Part shown: one piece after another, positions 63,908 through 64,000 of the stretch | Position numbering within the stretch: the first letter of the stretch is position 1 | Layout of the letters: each line of letters opens with the position of its first letter | Source of the DNA: UBA5109 sp038148755 | GTDB lineage: Bacteria > Pseudomonadota > Gammaproteobacteria > Pseudomonadales > Pseudohongiellaceae | NCBI GenBank assembly: GCA_038148755.1 | Contig: JAYQWA010000003.1 | Location: forward strand, 1-64,000 | Length of the DNA: 64,000 nucleotides | Reading direction: 5' to 3' | Made by a program: the position numbers and the translations under genes | The notes under the pieces: model-generated | Databases searched by the model: none | What the model was told of the DNA's origin: nothing | The model's input: only the letters and a program-made list of their open reading frames with translations

Positions 63908-64000
63908 GATGTACCTCCTTGGGAATATCTTTATTCTTTTTTTGTTATGACCTTGAAGGGGCAGGATTTAATTCCTGATGGAGCCACAGCATAAAACACT

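Noticed and set aside
1..64000. Recoding of TGA (selenocysteine or tryptophan) or TAG (pyrrolysine) to explain in-frame stops
   Set aside because: TGA, TAA and TAG all interrupt genes, the replaced residues appear to be Gly, Lys and Gln, and ordinary genes in the window end at all three stops.
1..64000. CRISPR array, rRNA, riboswitch or complete prophage
   Set aside because: No regularly spaced repeats, rRNA signatures, known aptamer cores or phage structural genes were seen.

Overview
The window looks like a chromosomal segment of a free-living, probably marine gammaproteobacterium. The core block nnrD-tsaE-amiB-mutL-(murI)-miaA-hfq-hflX-hflK-hflC-hisZ-purA (7.5-21.0 kb) has the order known from Pseudomonas and relatives. 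A SutA-like small protein, a pseudomonad-type MutL, many TonB-dependent receptors and secreted hydrolases point to Pseudomonadales in the broad sense (Cellvibrionales/OM182-like); this placement is inference. Base composition looks fairly even, with no obvious prophage, CRISPR array, complete insertion sequence or rRNA.

Layout. 0-7.4 kb: an ABC exporter (FtsX-type permease with an in-frame stop, plus ATPase), a zinc-ribbon membrane protein, a secreted octaheme cytochrome c with TPRs, a doubly broken membrane GGDEF-like gene and a TPR protein. 7.5-21.3 kb: the conserved housekeeping cluster, with murI inserted in the opposite orientation and a MITE-like element exactly between hfq and hflX. 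21.4-24.7 kb: tRNA-Arg(UCG) preceded by a decayed partial copy of itself, a small unknown protein, EamA and MATE transporters, and a 40-codon signal-peptide ORF behind a Fur-like box. 24.8-29.0 kb: NIPSNAP protein, methyltransferase-like protein, strong terminator, then a cobalt-type nitrile hydratase operon (beta, alpha, activator, DUF6152, flavin-binding PPOX-fold protein). 29.1-37.9 kb: ABC-F ATPase, acetyltransferase, M20 peptidase, metallo-beta-lactamase hydrolase, dicarboxylate-type symporter and a metY-like gene whose catalytic lysine codon is TAA. 38.0-50.5 kb: HupE/UreJ transporter with its anchor protein, AEC transporter, PQQ sugar-dehydrogenase-like gene (in-frame TAG), two SLC13 transporters flanking a methyltransferase, and the operon pepF-esterase-unknown-apbE. 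50.6-57.4 kb: interrupted DUF4124/gluzincin gene, an ECF sigma factor operon with DUF3619- and DUF3106-like products, a ZnuD-like TonB receptor preceded by a small His/Cys protein, an outer-membrane phospholipase remnant and a nitroreductase. 57.4-64 kb: a phosphorus-scavenging module (Tat-exported PhoX/DUF839 protein, TonB receptor, lipoprotein beta-propeller phytase) and an alpha/beta hydrolase.

Two things stand out. First, at least five otherwise well-preserved genes are cut by single in-frame stops (TGA, TAA and TAG all occur), one of these genes also has a frameshift, and three shorter gene remnants are present. This suggests ongoing gene decay or assembly error; it is not consistent with recoding of one codon. 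Second, several regulatory arrangements deserve testing: the MITE-like spacer that supplies the hfq stop codon and the hflX ribosome-binding site, a terminator that seems to contain the phytase promoter, and the nitrile hydratase operon with two uncharacterised partners.
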